A stretch of 39,248 nt of DNA from an uncultured Chloroflexota bacterium (GTDB lineage Bacteria > Chloroflexota > Anaerolineae > Aggregatilineales > Phototrophicaceae). A model generated the notes under the pieces. That model did no database searches. It was not told where the DNA came from and saw only the letters and a program-made list of their open reading frames with translations. The stretch covers positions 1-39,248 of the forward strand of contig CALJKV010000084.1 in the NCBI GenBank assembly GCA_937974245.1, in the 5' to 3' direction. Below, in pieces: positions 15,797 through 24,444 of the stretch (the first letter of the stretch is position 1; the number at the start of each line of letters is the position of its first letter). A program made the translations under genes and the position numbers.

Positions 15797-17824
15797 CTAC
15801 GCATTTCGCAACCGCCGACGGCGCTGGAATTCCGGCCATAGCAACAGTGAGATTAGGCCGTTCAAGACGACGATGACAGTGCTGCCTTCATGACCCAATA
15901 CGCCCAGCGGTAGCGGCAGATTGACCACAAACGCGCCCGTAATCAGCAAAGCAATCACCAGAAGCGAAAAGCCGATGTTCTGCCACACTACGCGGCGCGC
16001 CCGCTTGCTCAGGTGGAGTGTATAGGGTATGAGTTCGAGCCTATCACCCATCAGCACCAGGTCTGCGGTTTCCAGTGCCACATCTGTACCTGCAGCACCC
16101 ATCGCAATGCCAACGCTGGCAGTCGCCAGAGCCGGGGCATCGTTCACCCCATCCCCGATCATCGCTGTGGGTCCGACTTCCGTTTCGATGTCCTTTACGA
16201 TACGCACTTTGTCTTCTGGCATCAATCCGGCGTACACGGCGTCAATGCCTAATTGGTGTGCGATCGTCTGGGCAACGCGCAGGTTATCCCCGGTGAGCAT
16301 CGCAACCCGTTCGATGCCCTGTTCGTGCAGCAGGCGGATAATCCCGGCAGCCTCTGGTCGAAGCTGGTCGGCCATCGCCACTAGCCCCAGCCAATCCCGG
16401 TTGTTTTCGGGATATTCGCAATTTTCACAGACACTGCACCCACCCTCACGCACTACACCAATCACGGTTTTGCCCGCCAGTTCAAGCTCTTCGTACTGCC
16501 CGGCCAGCGCAGGCGGCATCCGGTTAACCTGTTCCAAATATCGCACACTCCCGACACGCACGGTGTGTGTATTGAACCGGGCCACAATCCCCTGCCCGGT
16601 CATAGCCTGGAAATCATCGACCTCCGTGAGGGTCAAATTGCGCGCGCTGGCGGCATCCACAATTGCTTTTGCCAGCGGGTGCTCGGAACGCGCCTCGACC
16701 GAGGCGGCTACCCGCAGCAGTTCTTCTTCGCATAGTTCACAGCAGGAAACCATATCGGTAACAGTCGGCTTGCCTACGGTCAGTGTACCAGTTTTATCAA
16801 ATGCGATAGCTTTCACCGCTGCCATCGCTTCCAGGTATGCCCCACCTTTGAATAGCACACCGTTTCGCGCAGCCGCAGCGATGGCCGAAATAAACGAAGC
16901 AGGCGTACTGATTACCAGGGCGCAGGGCGAAGCAACAGTCATCAACACCATCGCCCGATAAAAATTGCTGTGAAAATCCACCAGCCCTAACGCAGGAGGC
17001 ACGACAATCACCAGGATCACCGCACCGATAATGAACATTGCGTAAATCTGCTCGAAGGTATCGAGAAAACGCTCGGTCGGGGCTTTGGTATCCTGCGCTT
17101 CTTCCACCAGCTTGATAATCCGCGCCAGCGTAGTATCGTGTGCAGCCTGGGTTGCTTCTACATCCAATAACCCTTGCTGGTTGAGTGTACCGGCGAACAC
17201 TTTATCACCCACGCCTTTTTCGACCGGCATAGACTCCCCGGTAATCGGCGCTTGATCTACCGCCGACCGACCGTTGATGATCAGACCATCCACCGGGATA
17301 CGCTCACCAGGTTCGATCAGCACAACATCCCCCACCCGAATTTGGTCAATCTTCATCACCTCAACCTGGCCTTCGCGCCGCACTTTGGCTTCGGATGGAT
17401 ACAACTTAAGCAGACCGCGAATTGCCTGACGACTGCGACCAATAGCATATTCCTGGAGCACATTGCTCAACGAAAACAGGAACAGCAGGATTGCGCCTTC
17501 ACGCCATTGGTTCACAATGGCCGCACCCACTGCGGCTAGTACCATCAACAAATCCACGTTGATTTTGCGGTCGCGGAGGGCTTCCAGGCTGGCAGTAACA
17601 CCGAATACGCCACCGGTAATATAGGAACTCACGTTGAAGACTGTAATCAGCCATTCAGGAGCTTCCAAACGCTCACTGATGATGCCGAGAACAATCGCCA
17701 GAATTGTGAGTACCACAAAACGCGGTTCCAACCATGCTCGTGATAACCATTTTTGCTCCTCAGATGGCGGGTCCTGTACAATTTCATTGGCTTGCTGGAG
17801 TACGGTCATGAAAAGTTGCCTCAT
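15797..17824 (-). CDS. P1B-4-type metal-exporting ATPase with cysteine-rich insertion
   Basis: A 675-residue P-type ATPase: actuator motif TGES (residues 195-198), membrane metal motif SPC (299-301), phosphorylation site DKTGT (D343), HP motif (382-383), GDGVNDAP hinge and a last helix pair with HEGST. SPC together with HEG-S/G-T defines the P1B-4 group (CoaT, CtpD, PfeT), which exports Co2+, Fe2+, Ni2+ or Zn2+. There is no N-terminal metal-binding domain. Two cysteine clusters in the nucleotide-binding region are unusual: C361, C362, C365 just after the P-site, and C463, C466, C469 in a short insertion before DWLGLVAMAD. The ATG at 17809 has TGAGG 9 nt upstream and may be the true start, five residues later. 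It follows the SAM methyltransferase by 70 nt and may share its transcript. Confidence 0.88.
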   Translation of the reverse strand: MRQLFMTVLQQANEIVQDPPSEEQKWLSRAWLEPRFVVLTILAIVLGIISERLEAPEWLITVFNVSSYITGGVFGVTASLEALRDRKINVDLLMVLAAVGAAIVNQWREGAILLFLFSLSNVLQEYAIGRSRQAIRGLLKLYPSEAKVRREGQVEVMKIDQIRVGDVVLIEPGERIPVDGLIINGRSAVDQAPITGESMPVEKGVGDKVFAGTLNQQGLLDVEATQAAHDTTLARIIKLVEEAQDTKAPTERFLDTFEQIYAMFIIGAVILVIVVPPALGLVDFHSNFYRAMVLMTVASPCALVISTPASFISAIAAAARNGVLFKGGAYLEAMAAVKAIAFDKTGTLTVGKPTVTDMVSCCELCEEELLRVAASVEARSEHPLAKAIVDAASARNLTLTEVDDFQAMTGQGIVARFNTHTVRVGSVRYLEQVNRMPPALAGQYEELELAGKTVIGVVREGGCSVCENCEYPENNRDWLGLVAMADQLRPEAAGIIRLLHEQGIERVAMLTGDNLRVAQTIAHQLGIDAVYAGLMPEDKVRIVKDIETEVGPTAMIGDGVNDAPALATASVGIAMGAAGTDVALETADLVLMGDRLELIPYTLHLSKRARRVVWQNIGFSLLVIALLITGAFVVNLPLPLGVLGHEGSTVIVVLNGLISLLLWPEFQRRRRLRNA

Positions 17825-17894
17825 TGATAGTGATTATTTGTTCGGATAATGGTTTTATCGTCGCTGATTCAGGGATATGTTGCAGAATCCCTAT

Positions 17895-18659
17895 TCATGG
17901 CTTCTGGCTCACAAACAAGCCATATCCCACATAGATTGGGTATTCACGCCATGCCCGGAGCATATTCCGGTTAAAGAATGTCGCCCGCACACCGGGCATA
18001 GCCATACCTTGAAACAGTGCCGAGATGTATTTGTGCCAGCCATCCACGCGGATATGGCTCACAAACTGTTTTCTTAAGTTTAGAGGGGAGATTGTGGCAG
18101 AGAGGCTCACAAATCCCACTTCTTCAAAAACTTCCAACCACTCTTCTCTGAGCAGCGGCTGAAAAGAAAGACCAAAGTAAGCTGCTGACAACATCGCTCC
18201 CCATTCAGATGGTGGTAGCTTCCGGTAGGCAAATTCATTGTTCCCAAAGATGCCACCGTGTTTCAGAACACGATAAACCTCGGCAGCGGTCCGCGCCTTA
18301 TCACAAAAGAGCAGCACCGATTCGGCGATAACCAAATCAAATGCCTCATCAGGGAAAACCAGATCATGAATATCGCCCTTGACTGTAGTCACCCATTTGC
18401 TGAGATTTCGCTCCTGAATACGTTCTCTGGCACACTCCAGAACGCGGTCACTGATGTCCAGCGCAACCACACGTACACCGTACTCTTGAGCTAACAGGCA
18501 GGCGGTATAACCAGTACCACACCCAATATCCAGCACAGACTGACCGGGTTTCACCCCGCAGAGGTCAAGCAGATGTCGGGTGGCATCAATACCGCCGAGG
18601 TGCTCGGTTATGCCCAGTTTCTCCCATATAGCAGCAGCAACAAAACGCGGATGATCCAT
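17895..18659 (-). CDS. Class I SAM-dependent methyltransferase
   Basis: A 254-residue soluble methyltransferase of the UbiE/Coq5-like type. Motif I is VLDIGCGTGYTA (residues about 42-53), followed by the acidic loop ALDISDRV and GDIHDLVFPDEAFDLVIAESVL (motifs II-III). The C-terminal third, rich in aromatic residues, should shape the substrate site. The acceptor cannot be named. It lies 52 nt after the last membrane methyltransferase and 70 nt before the metal ATPase, in the same direction, so it is probably part of that transcript. A role in modifying lipids, quinones or a metal(loid) is possible, but nothing here decides. Confidence 0.85.
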   Translation of the reverse strand: MDHPRFVAAAIWEKLGITEHLGGIDATRHLLDLCGVKPGQSVLDIGCGTGYTACLLAQEYGVRVVALDISDRVLECARERIQERNLSKWVTTVKGDIHDLVFPDEAFDLVIAESVLLFCDKARTAAEVYRVLKHGGIFGNNEFAYRKLPPSEWGAMLSAAYFGLSFQPLLREEWLEVFEEVGFVSLSATISPLNLRKQFVSHIRVDGWHKYISALFQGMAMPGVRATFFNRNMLRAWREYPIYVGYGLFVSQKP

Positions 18660-18711
18660 CTCATGCTCCTTCCGTTCGCACGCCCTCCGCTACCCTATGC
18701 GATGCCATGAG

Positions 18712-19443
18712 CTACCACACACCAGGCAGCAAACGATAGCGCGTCCGCTGCGCGTAATCCGCATAACCCGGCAGTTCTGCGATCAGTGTCCGGTCTTCCA
18801 GCGCCGTCCGCAAAATGAAGAGCGCAATCCCCAGCAGCGCCGGAATCCAGGCGGTGAACGTCCCCAGACTCAATGGGATAGCGACGAATTGCAAAACCAC
18901 GGCCACATAGCCCGGATGCCGGACATAGCGGTACGGCCCAGAGGTAATCACCCGGTGCTCCCGGTTATCCTGGATACGCACCGTCGGCTCAAAATAGCGG
19001 TTGACCGCCATTGACCAGGTGAGCGGGATGAAGCTCACGATCAGCACGGTGATTCCAGCAACTTTTATGCTGTCTGCTGAGGGTGAGCTCCAGGCATAGC
19101 GATAATCCAATCCCGCAACCAGTGGCGTAGCCAACAGCAGCACGGAATATATCCCCATGATGGCCCAGTCCCAACGCTTTGTGCCGACCAGTGCTTTCGC
19201 CCGTCTGCCACGCTCATTCAGCAATTCAGGATTGGTAATCACCAGGACGATGCTCAAAACCGTCCAGCCAACCAGCGTAAGGAGTGTGATGACCCAGGCC
19301 CAATCCCAATTCAGAGTCCCCGCGCCGAGAAAGAGCGGGAAGCCCAGGGAAAATGCCATGCCAAAATGTTTGCCGATGCAGTTGTAGCCAGCAGCCGTCA
19401 ACCGGGGGCGGGCGGCGGTGGGACGTGAGATACTCTGAGACAT
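18712..19443 (-). CDS. ICMT/PEMT-superfamily membrane methyltransferase, copy A
   Basis: A 243-residue integral membrane protein with about five or six helices. The C-terminal half has the hallmark SGPYRYVRHPGYVA, which binds SAM together with the final helix, and ends ELPGYADYAQRTRYRLLPGVW. This is the isoprenylcysteine carboxyl methyltransferase / phospholipid methyltransferase superfamily, which also holds MddA-type methanethiol methyltransferases. AGGAGGT lies 6 nt before the ATG at 19443. It is the last of four tandem copies with gaps of about 43-51 nt. The substrate is unknown; prenylated proteins are unlikely in this host, so a lipid or small thiol is a better guess. Confidence 0.85.
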   Translation of the reverse strand: MSQSISRPTAARPRLTAAGYNCIGKHFGMAFSLGFPLFLGAGTLNWDWAWVITLLTLVGWTVLSIVLVITNPELLNERGRRAKALVGTKRWDWAIMGIYSVLLLATPLVAGLDYRYAWSSPSADSIKVAGITVLIVSFIPLTWSMAVNRYFEPTVRIQDNREHRVITSGPYRYVRHPGYVAVVLQFVAIPLSLGTFTAWIPALLGIALFILRTALEDRTLIAELPGYADYAQRTRYRLLPGVW

Positions 19444-19494
19444 TTTTGACCTCCTGAGTTATTGGCGATACGAAAAGGGGCTGTCCTCAACGCC

Positions 19495-20211
19495 CTACCA
19501 TATACCGGGGATCAGTCGGTAACGTGTCTTCTGGGTATACGCTACATAGCCCGGAAGTTCGGCCTGCAAGGTGTGGTCTTCGAGTGCCGTCCGCACGACA
19601 AACAGGACGCTCGACAACCCGCTGAGCAGAAGCGCCCACCATGAGGCGAGCATCACCGCTGACGCAAGCTCAAACAGAATCATGCCGACATAGGACGGGT
19701 GGCGTACAAAGTGATACGGGCCGCCGGTGGCAACCGTGTGGCCGCGCTCGGTCTGAATGCGGACGGTCTGCGAAAAATAGGCGTTCGCACCCATCGCCCA
19801 GACGACCAATCCGTAACCCACCGCAGCAACGATCAGACCGGCAACCTGCGCAGAAACTCCAAAGCCGGTTGACCACTGGTTGCGGACATCCAGCCCGGCC
19901 ACGATATAACGCACCATCGTCAACAGCCCGTAGATGCCCAGAATAGCGGTGTCCCAGGATTTCGTGCCTTTCGTCGGGCCGACACGTTCAGCGAGTAAAT
20001 CGGGGTGGCGCGGAATCACCACGAGAGCCGTGGCAACCACCCAGAGGGCCGTCAGGATAATCAGTGCCCACCCCGCAATCCAATCAATGCGACCTGCCGC
20101 AAGCATCAGAATCACCCCCATCATGATCGTTCCCATAATTTCCCGAATAATCCATCGGGTAACTTTTCGTGTCGTCGAGGAATCGGGTCGAGATTGCGTG
20201 TATATAGTCAT
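19495..20211 (-). CDS. ICMT/PEMT-superfamily membrane methyltransferase, copy B
   Basis: Second copy in the tandem array. The ATG at 20211 (238 residues) is preferred because GGAGA lies 8-9 nt upstream; an in-frame TTG at 20226 would only add five residues. Hydrophobic helices fill residues 25-150. The SAM-binding region reads TGGPYHFVRHPSYVG, and the end is ELPGYVAYTQKTRYRLIPGIW, as in the other copies. Compared with copy A the N-terminal helices differ strongly while the last 80 residues are close, as expected for old duplicates that diverged in substrate specificity. Confidence 0.85.
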   Translation of the reverse strand: MTIYTQSRPDSSTTRKVTRWIIREIMGTIMMGVILMLAAGRIDWIAGWALIILTALWVVATALVVIPRHPDLLAERVGPTKGTKSWDTAILGIYGLLTMVRYIVAGLDVRNQWSTGFGVSAQVAGLIVAAVGYGLVVWAMGANAYFSQTVRIQTERGHTVATGGPYHFVRHPSYVGMILFELASAVMLASWWALLLSGLSSVLFVVRTALEDHTLQAELPGYVAYTQKTRYRLIPGIW

Positions 20212-20254
20212 CAGGTCTTTCTCCAAGGTATCAGCTTATGCTGATAGCCGTCAT

Positions 20255-20971
20255 CTACCATATGCCGGGTATCAGGCGATAGCGCACACGTTCGGCATAT
20301 TCTTTGTAGCCAGGAAGCTCATTTTGCAGCGTTTTATCCTCAAGAACGGTCCGCAGGATGCCCAGCAGAGCGATCACTCCTGCAGGGACGAGCGCCCACA
20401 GCGAACCGAGGGCGGGCGCGGAGGCCAGAATCGTCAGCAGGCCGGTGGCATAGCCCGGATGGCGCACATACTGGTACGGGCCGCCGGTAGCGACGGTGTG
20501 GCCGCGATCTTTCTGAATGCGGACGAAACGGCCAAAGAACTTATTCGACGCAATCGCCCAGGCATACGCCAGTTGAGCGACGATTACAACCACCAGAGCG
20601 CCAATCTGGACGCCAGGAGCAACCGGAGACGACCAGCTATAGCGCATATCCAGCCCGGCCACGATCATCACGGCCAGGGGAGCGGTGCTGAGAATCAGCC
20701 CCAATGGTTTATCCCAGCTTTTGACATCCGCCTTCATACGCGTGCGTTCTTCAATGAAGGCCTGGTCGGCACGCGCCATCAGTGCCGTCAGCGCTCCGGT
20801 GACGCCCATAACAACGGCCAGCGCCCAGGCCATCACCCAATCCCACCGCCCCGACGCCGCAACCAGCATGAGCGCCAGCGCCAGGATATAGATTACGGTA
20901 ATGAGGAAGAGTCGCCGTTTATCCAGTCCGGTTTTTTGTTCGGTTTGCGGCCTGGAGAATGTTGTACTCAT
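20255..20971 (-). CDS. ICMT/PEMT-superfamily membrane methyltransferase, copy C
   Basis: Third copy, 238 residues, starting with an ATG preceded by AAAGGA. After a basic, Gln-rich leader (about 20 residues) come hydrophobic helices, the SAM-binding stretch TGGPYQYVRHPGYAT and the shared ending ELPGYKEYAERVRYRLIPGIW. Copy C shares DRGHTVATGGPY with copy B (ERGHTVATGGPY), so B and C look like the closest pair. Spacing to copy B is 43 nt. Confidence 0.85.
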   Translation of the reverse strand: MSTTFSRPQTEQKTGLDKRRLFLITVIYILALALMLVAASGRWDWVMAWALAVVMGVTGALTALMARADQAFIEERTRMKADVKSWDKPLGLILSTAPLAVMIVAGLDMRYSWSSPVAPGVQIGALVVVIVAQLAYAWAIASNKFFGRFVRIQKDRGHTVATGGPYQYVRHPGYATGLLTILASAPALGSLWALVPAGVIALLGILRTVLEDKTLQNELPGYKEYAERVRYRLIPGIW

Positions 20972-21015
20972 ATTTCAATCCTTTCGAGATGCCGGTCACA
21001 CCAGCAGCCAGACAC

Positions 21016-21747
21016 CTACCATATACCTGGGATCAACCGGTAACGCACCCGCTGCGCGTAATCGGCATAGCCCGGCAGTTCGGCTTGCAGCGTACGGTCT
21101 TCCAATATCGTGCGCACAATGAAGCAGGCGATTTGTACAGCGGCAGGGATGAATGCCCATAGTGAGCCAAGTATTACGGGAGTGACCAACCACCAAATGG
21201 TGGCTTCACCATAGGCGGGATGCCGCATAAACCGGTAAGGCCCGGTGGTTACGGCTGTCTGGTTGCGATCTTTCTGAATACGCACGACTGAGGTGAAAAA
21301 TGGGTTTTCCAGCATGGCCCAGGCGCCGAATGCTCCGCACAACAGGAGGATGACGATTGAAACCATCTGCAAGGCGAAGGAAACATCGGGCGACCAACCA
21401 TACCGCTTGTCCAACCCGGCGACAATCAGTACCAGCAGCGGCCCGACGATACCCACTATCGGGGCAAGCAACCGATCCCAGCCTTCAGCCCCTTTTGTGG
21501 TGCCGAAACGAAAACGTTCACCAACCAACTGAGGATTCCTGCGGAAAAGCAGGTAACGGCTGATAAGGTTCATGCCAATCAGGATGAGACTGTAGACCCA
21601 ACCTTGCCACCAGTCGAAACGTCCGGCAGCAGCAAACGGCGCTAAGCCCATGAGCATGACGACAACGACGAAACCGACGGCGAGCCGCCGTGTAACTGTA
21701 AAGTCAGCTTGCGTTGGTGTGTGATTCTCGGATGAGTAGGTATTCAT
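21016..21747 (-). CDS. ICMT/PEMT-superfamily membrane methyltransferase, copy D
   Basis: First complete copy of the array in transcription order, 243 residues. AAAGGA lies 6-11 nt before its ATG. The SAM-binding stretch reads TTGPYRFMRHPAYGE, so Val of the usual YVRHP is Met and the residue after the Tyr is Gly; the end is ELPGYADYAQRVRYRLIPGIW. It follows the remnant at 21791-21970 by 43 nt. The four copies share gene size, gap size and the last 20 residues, pointing to tandem duplication inside one transcript. Confidence 0.85.
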   Translation of the reverse strand: MNTYSSENHTPTQADFTVTRRLAVGFVVVVMLMGLAPFAAAGRFDWWQGWVYSLILIGMNLISRYLLFRRNPQLVGERFRFGTTKGAEGWDRLLAPIVGIVGPLLVLIVAGLDKRYGWSPDVSFALQMVSIVILLLCGAFGAWAMLENPFFTSVVRIQKDRNQTAVTTGPYRFMRHPAYGEATIWWLVTPVILGSLWAFIPAAVQIACFIVRTILEDRTLQAELPGYADYAQRVRYRLIPGIW

Positions 21748-21790
21748 GATTCTGTCCTTTACCGGGTTTTCACCCTAGGGAATCCCTCGG

Positions 21791-21970
21791 TTATTTTGAA
21801 AACAACCTGCCTGTGCGCTGCACACACGCCCGGTAATCCGCGCTGAATTCTTCCAGCAGCATCTGTTCTACTTTGGGGATGCGCAGCACCGGACCGATAA
21901 TGACAACCGCCGCAAGCACGCCCCCGAATAACACCCAGAACAACATACGGAACGGTGCTTCGGGAGTCAC
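21791..21970 (-). pseudogene. Internally deleted ICMT-family methyltransferase remnant
   Basis: A 59-residue frame starting at GTG 21970 with GAGGAG about 8 nt upstream and ending at TAA 21791-21793. The first part (TPEAPFRMLFWVLFGGVLA) looks like the first helix of a different ICMT subfamily, and the rest (RIPKVEQMLLEEFSADYRA and QRTGRLFSK) matches that subfamily's C-terminal end, where complete proteins read like LRVPKEEQMLLEEFGDEYRAYMQRTGRFFP. About 130 middle residues, including the SAM-binding GPY-RHP region, are missing, yet the frame is intact. It is either a decayed fifth methyltransferase gene or, less likely, a small membrane protein kept for another use. Confidence 0.7.
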
Positions 21971-21992
21971 ACGATTCTCTCCTCGTGACTGG

Positions 21993-24434
21993 TTATTCCA
22001 TCACGCGCAGGGTGGACGGAATATCCATCCGCGCCAACTTGCGGACGCTCAGAATCGGAGTCAGCGCAGCGACCAGCACGGCAATCACCAGCGCCAGCAC
22101 TAGAGTCAATGGGTGCAGCACAACGGACATATCAACATCCGGCAGTATTGAAGTCACGTCTGACAGCATGAGCACCAGGAAGATGAAGCCCAATACGCTA
22201 CCGACGGCTGTGCCGATCACACTCACGATGAGGTTTTCGACGACCGGCACCCGAAGCGCCGTCCGAATCCGCATTCCGAAGGCGAACATGGTCGCAATCT
22301 CACGGGAACGTTCATCCAGGTTGATGCTGGTCGAGTTGTAGGCGATGAGCACCGCCAGCGCCACCGCCGCGCCCTGCATGACCACGAACATCGAGGCAAA
22401 TTCCCCAATCAAATCTTCAAACACGCGGATCACCCCCGAAACCGGCTGCGCCGAGGCGACGCCCGCCTGGTCAAACAGAGTCCGCTTGACCTCATCCTGG
22501 GTTACACCAGAAGCGGGTATCACCTGCAACGTATTGACGACTCCGCCCATCCCCATCACGTCCGCCTGTTGGATGTCCATGTAGGTTGCAAAGCGCAGCG
22601 GCAGCGGGTGGATTCCACTCACTTCAACTTCGGTTTCCACCCAGTCATAGGAGAACAAACCGGTACGCTGCGGGTGACGCAGCGTGATGGTATCGCCAGG
22701 CTGTACGCCCAGGTCACGGGCGGCATTGGCCGCGATGACGACGCCCGGACGTTCGCCCGGATACGCCCCACTGGCAAGCGATGGTTTCCATATCTCGCTG
22801 GTCATATCCATCATGTCGAGCAGGGTTTCAATCGTAACCCCATCATGAATCAGGTAACCACCCAGTTGCAGCAAGGTGTCTGACGCGGCGATAACCGGCG
22901 ACAGCTGAATATTGGCAACCACCGTCGAATCTGCCGGGTAGAAGAAATTGAGTTGGACGGTTATCCGGTCAGGATTGCCCCGCAATATTTCCATCCGCGC
23001 CTGGTCGAGCGTCATATTGAAGGAATCCAGCACGCCGGTAATCAGCACCAGCAGCGTGATCGCGGCGGCGACGCCCAGCAGCGTGAGCAGGGTGCGGCGC
23101 GGCGCACGCAGTAAGTTTCGCAGCGGCATCCGGGGTAGCACGCGGCCAGAAACGGACTGGCGAGCCAGCGCCGGCGCAAGTCCGCCACCTTTGGCAACCA
23201 GATGCCCGGTTTTAATCGCGTCCACCGGCTCGACGCGCAGAGCACGAATGACCGGAATCAGCGTCGCCGCCAGCGGCAGCAGGATGCCGAGCGCCGCCGC
23301 CTCCAAAAAGATGCGGGTCTGGAAGGGCGCCAGGAACACGGGTAGCGGCATCATGTCCTGCAATACGTCGCCAAAAGCATTCCCGATCACGACGCCGACC
23401 ACCAGGCCGAACACCACCCCTAGCACGGCGATCTGGGCGGCGACCAGCAGCGGACGGATGGCAATCCGGCGCGGCGGCACACCCAATGCCATCTGAATCC
23501 CGATTTCACGACGCTGCGATTCGACCAGTCGTGTCGCCAGGTTGAACGCGCCGAACACCGCGCCCGCCAGGAATAGATATGCCATCCAGCGCCAGAAGGC
23601 TTCATCCTGGGAAATATCCTCATATAACATGCGGTAGGCTTCATCGTCCTGCGGTTGCGAGAACGACAGGCCAACATTGGCGAATCCGTGTATGGCCGTT
23701 TCGACCTCGGATTGCACAATAGCCGGGTCCGAATCGGCAGTCAGTGTGAACAGCACATCATTGACCATGCCGGAGCGGTCAGCCAGCGTCTGCGCGGTTT
23801 CCAGCGACACAAACACTACGGCGAAGTTCGCTTCGGCCATCATCCCGCCTTCTTCGGTAAAGACGACAAAATATTCCGGCGATAGTCCCGTACCGACATA
23901 TTGCAGCGTGGTATCCCCGCTCAGGCGGATTTCGCCCTGCGCCGGCAGCCCGTAATAGGCTGCGAATTTGTGTTCCAGCACTGCGATCATCTGGCCGGAA
24001 TCGCCGGATTCAAGGCCGCGCCCGGCGGTGGCATAGAGGTCATTGATATGCGGGGCTGCCTCGCCAAGTTCCGCCCCGATCACCCGCCCCGGAATGATGA
24101 TGGTTTGCGTATCCGTTGAAGCATCCACCAGCGCCGGTTGGATGAGGCGCGGCTCAACCGCTGTCACCCAATCGGCATGTTCCATCGAGTCCAGGGCGCT
24201 CGTCAACGTTGCCCAATCCAGGTAACTGCCGGGCGTCAGCGAAAGATGCAGGTCATACATATTCAGCAGGTCATAGCTGGCATCGTTGGACTGTTCCCGC
24301 CAGGGCGAGGTGCTGATGAGTCCACTGTAGACGCCAGTGCCCAGTGCGATAATCAGGGCAATCGCCAGCACTTGCAGCCAGCGCAGCCGAAGATCACGCC
24401 ATGACCAGCGCAGCCATAATAGTGAAGTCTTCAT
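21993..24434 (-). CDS. FtsX-like ABC transporter permease with two FtsX domains
   Basis: An 813-residue permease of the MacB/LolCE/FtsX class (type VII exporters). An N-terminal helix (residues about 17-40) is followed by a large extracytoplasmic domain (about 41-280), a three-helix FtsX core (about 285-400, with VESQRREIGIQMALGV), a second helix with TLLTLLGVAAAITLLVLITGV near 450, a second outer domain and a second FtsX core ending RKLARMDIPSTLRVME. Such proteins act by mechanotransmission and move lipoproteins, peptides or drugs, or drive outside events. It lies 10 nt after its ATPase gene, so the pair forms one transporter. The substrate is not visible. Confidence 0.88.
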   Translation of the reverse strand: MKTSLLWLRWSWRDLRLRWLQVLAIALIIALGTGVYSGLISTSPWREQSNDASYDLLNMYDLHLSLTPGSYLDWATLTSALDSMEHADWVTAVEPRLIQPALVDASTDTQTIIIPGRVIGAELGEAAPHINDLYATAGRGLESGDSGQMIAVLEHKFAAYYGLPAQGEIRLSGDTTLQYVGTGLSPEYFVVFTEEGGMMAEANFAVVFVSLETAQTLADRSGMVNDVLFTLTADSDPAIVQSEVETAIHGFANVGLSFSQPQDDEAYRMLYEDISQDEAFWRWMAYLFLAGAVFGAFNLATRLVESQRREIGIQMALGVPPRRIAIRPLLVAAQIAVLGVVFGLVVGVVIGNAFGDVLQDMMPLPVFLAPFQTRIFLEAAALGILLPLAATLIPVIRALRVEPVDAIKTGHLVAKGGGLAPALARQSVSGRVLPRMPLRNLLRAPRRTLLTLLGVAAAITLLVLITGVLDSFNMTLDQARMEILRGNPDRITVQLNFFYPADSTVVANIQLSPVIAASDTLLQLGGYLIHDGVTIETLLDMMDMTSEIWKPSLASGAYPGERPGVVIAANAARDLGVQPGDTITLRHPQRTGLFSYDWVETEVEVSGIHPLPLRFATYMDIQQADVMGMGGVVNTLQVIPASGVTQDEVKRTLFDQAGVASAQPVSGVIRVFEDLIGEFASMFVVMQGAAVALAVLIAYNSTSINLDERSREIATMFAFGMRIRTALRVPVVENLIVSVIGTAVGSVLGFIFLVLMLSDVTSILPDVDMSVVLHPLTLVLALVIAVLVAALTPILSVRKLARMDIPSTLRVME

Positions 24435-24444
24435 CGCGCACCCC

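Noticed and set aside
19934..21043. 369-codon open frame antisense to the methyltransferase array
   Set aside because: Rich in His, Arg, Gln and Ser as expected for antisense of membrane-protein codons; the opposite strand holds three well-supported genes with ribosome sites.
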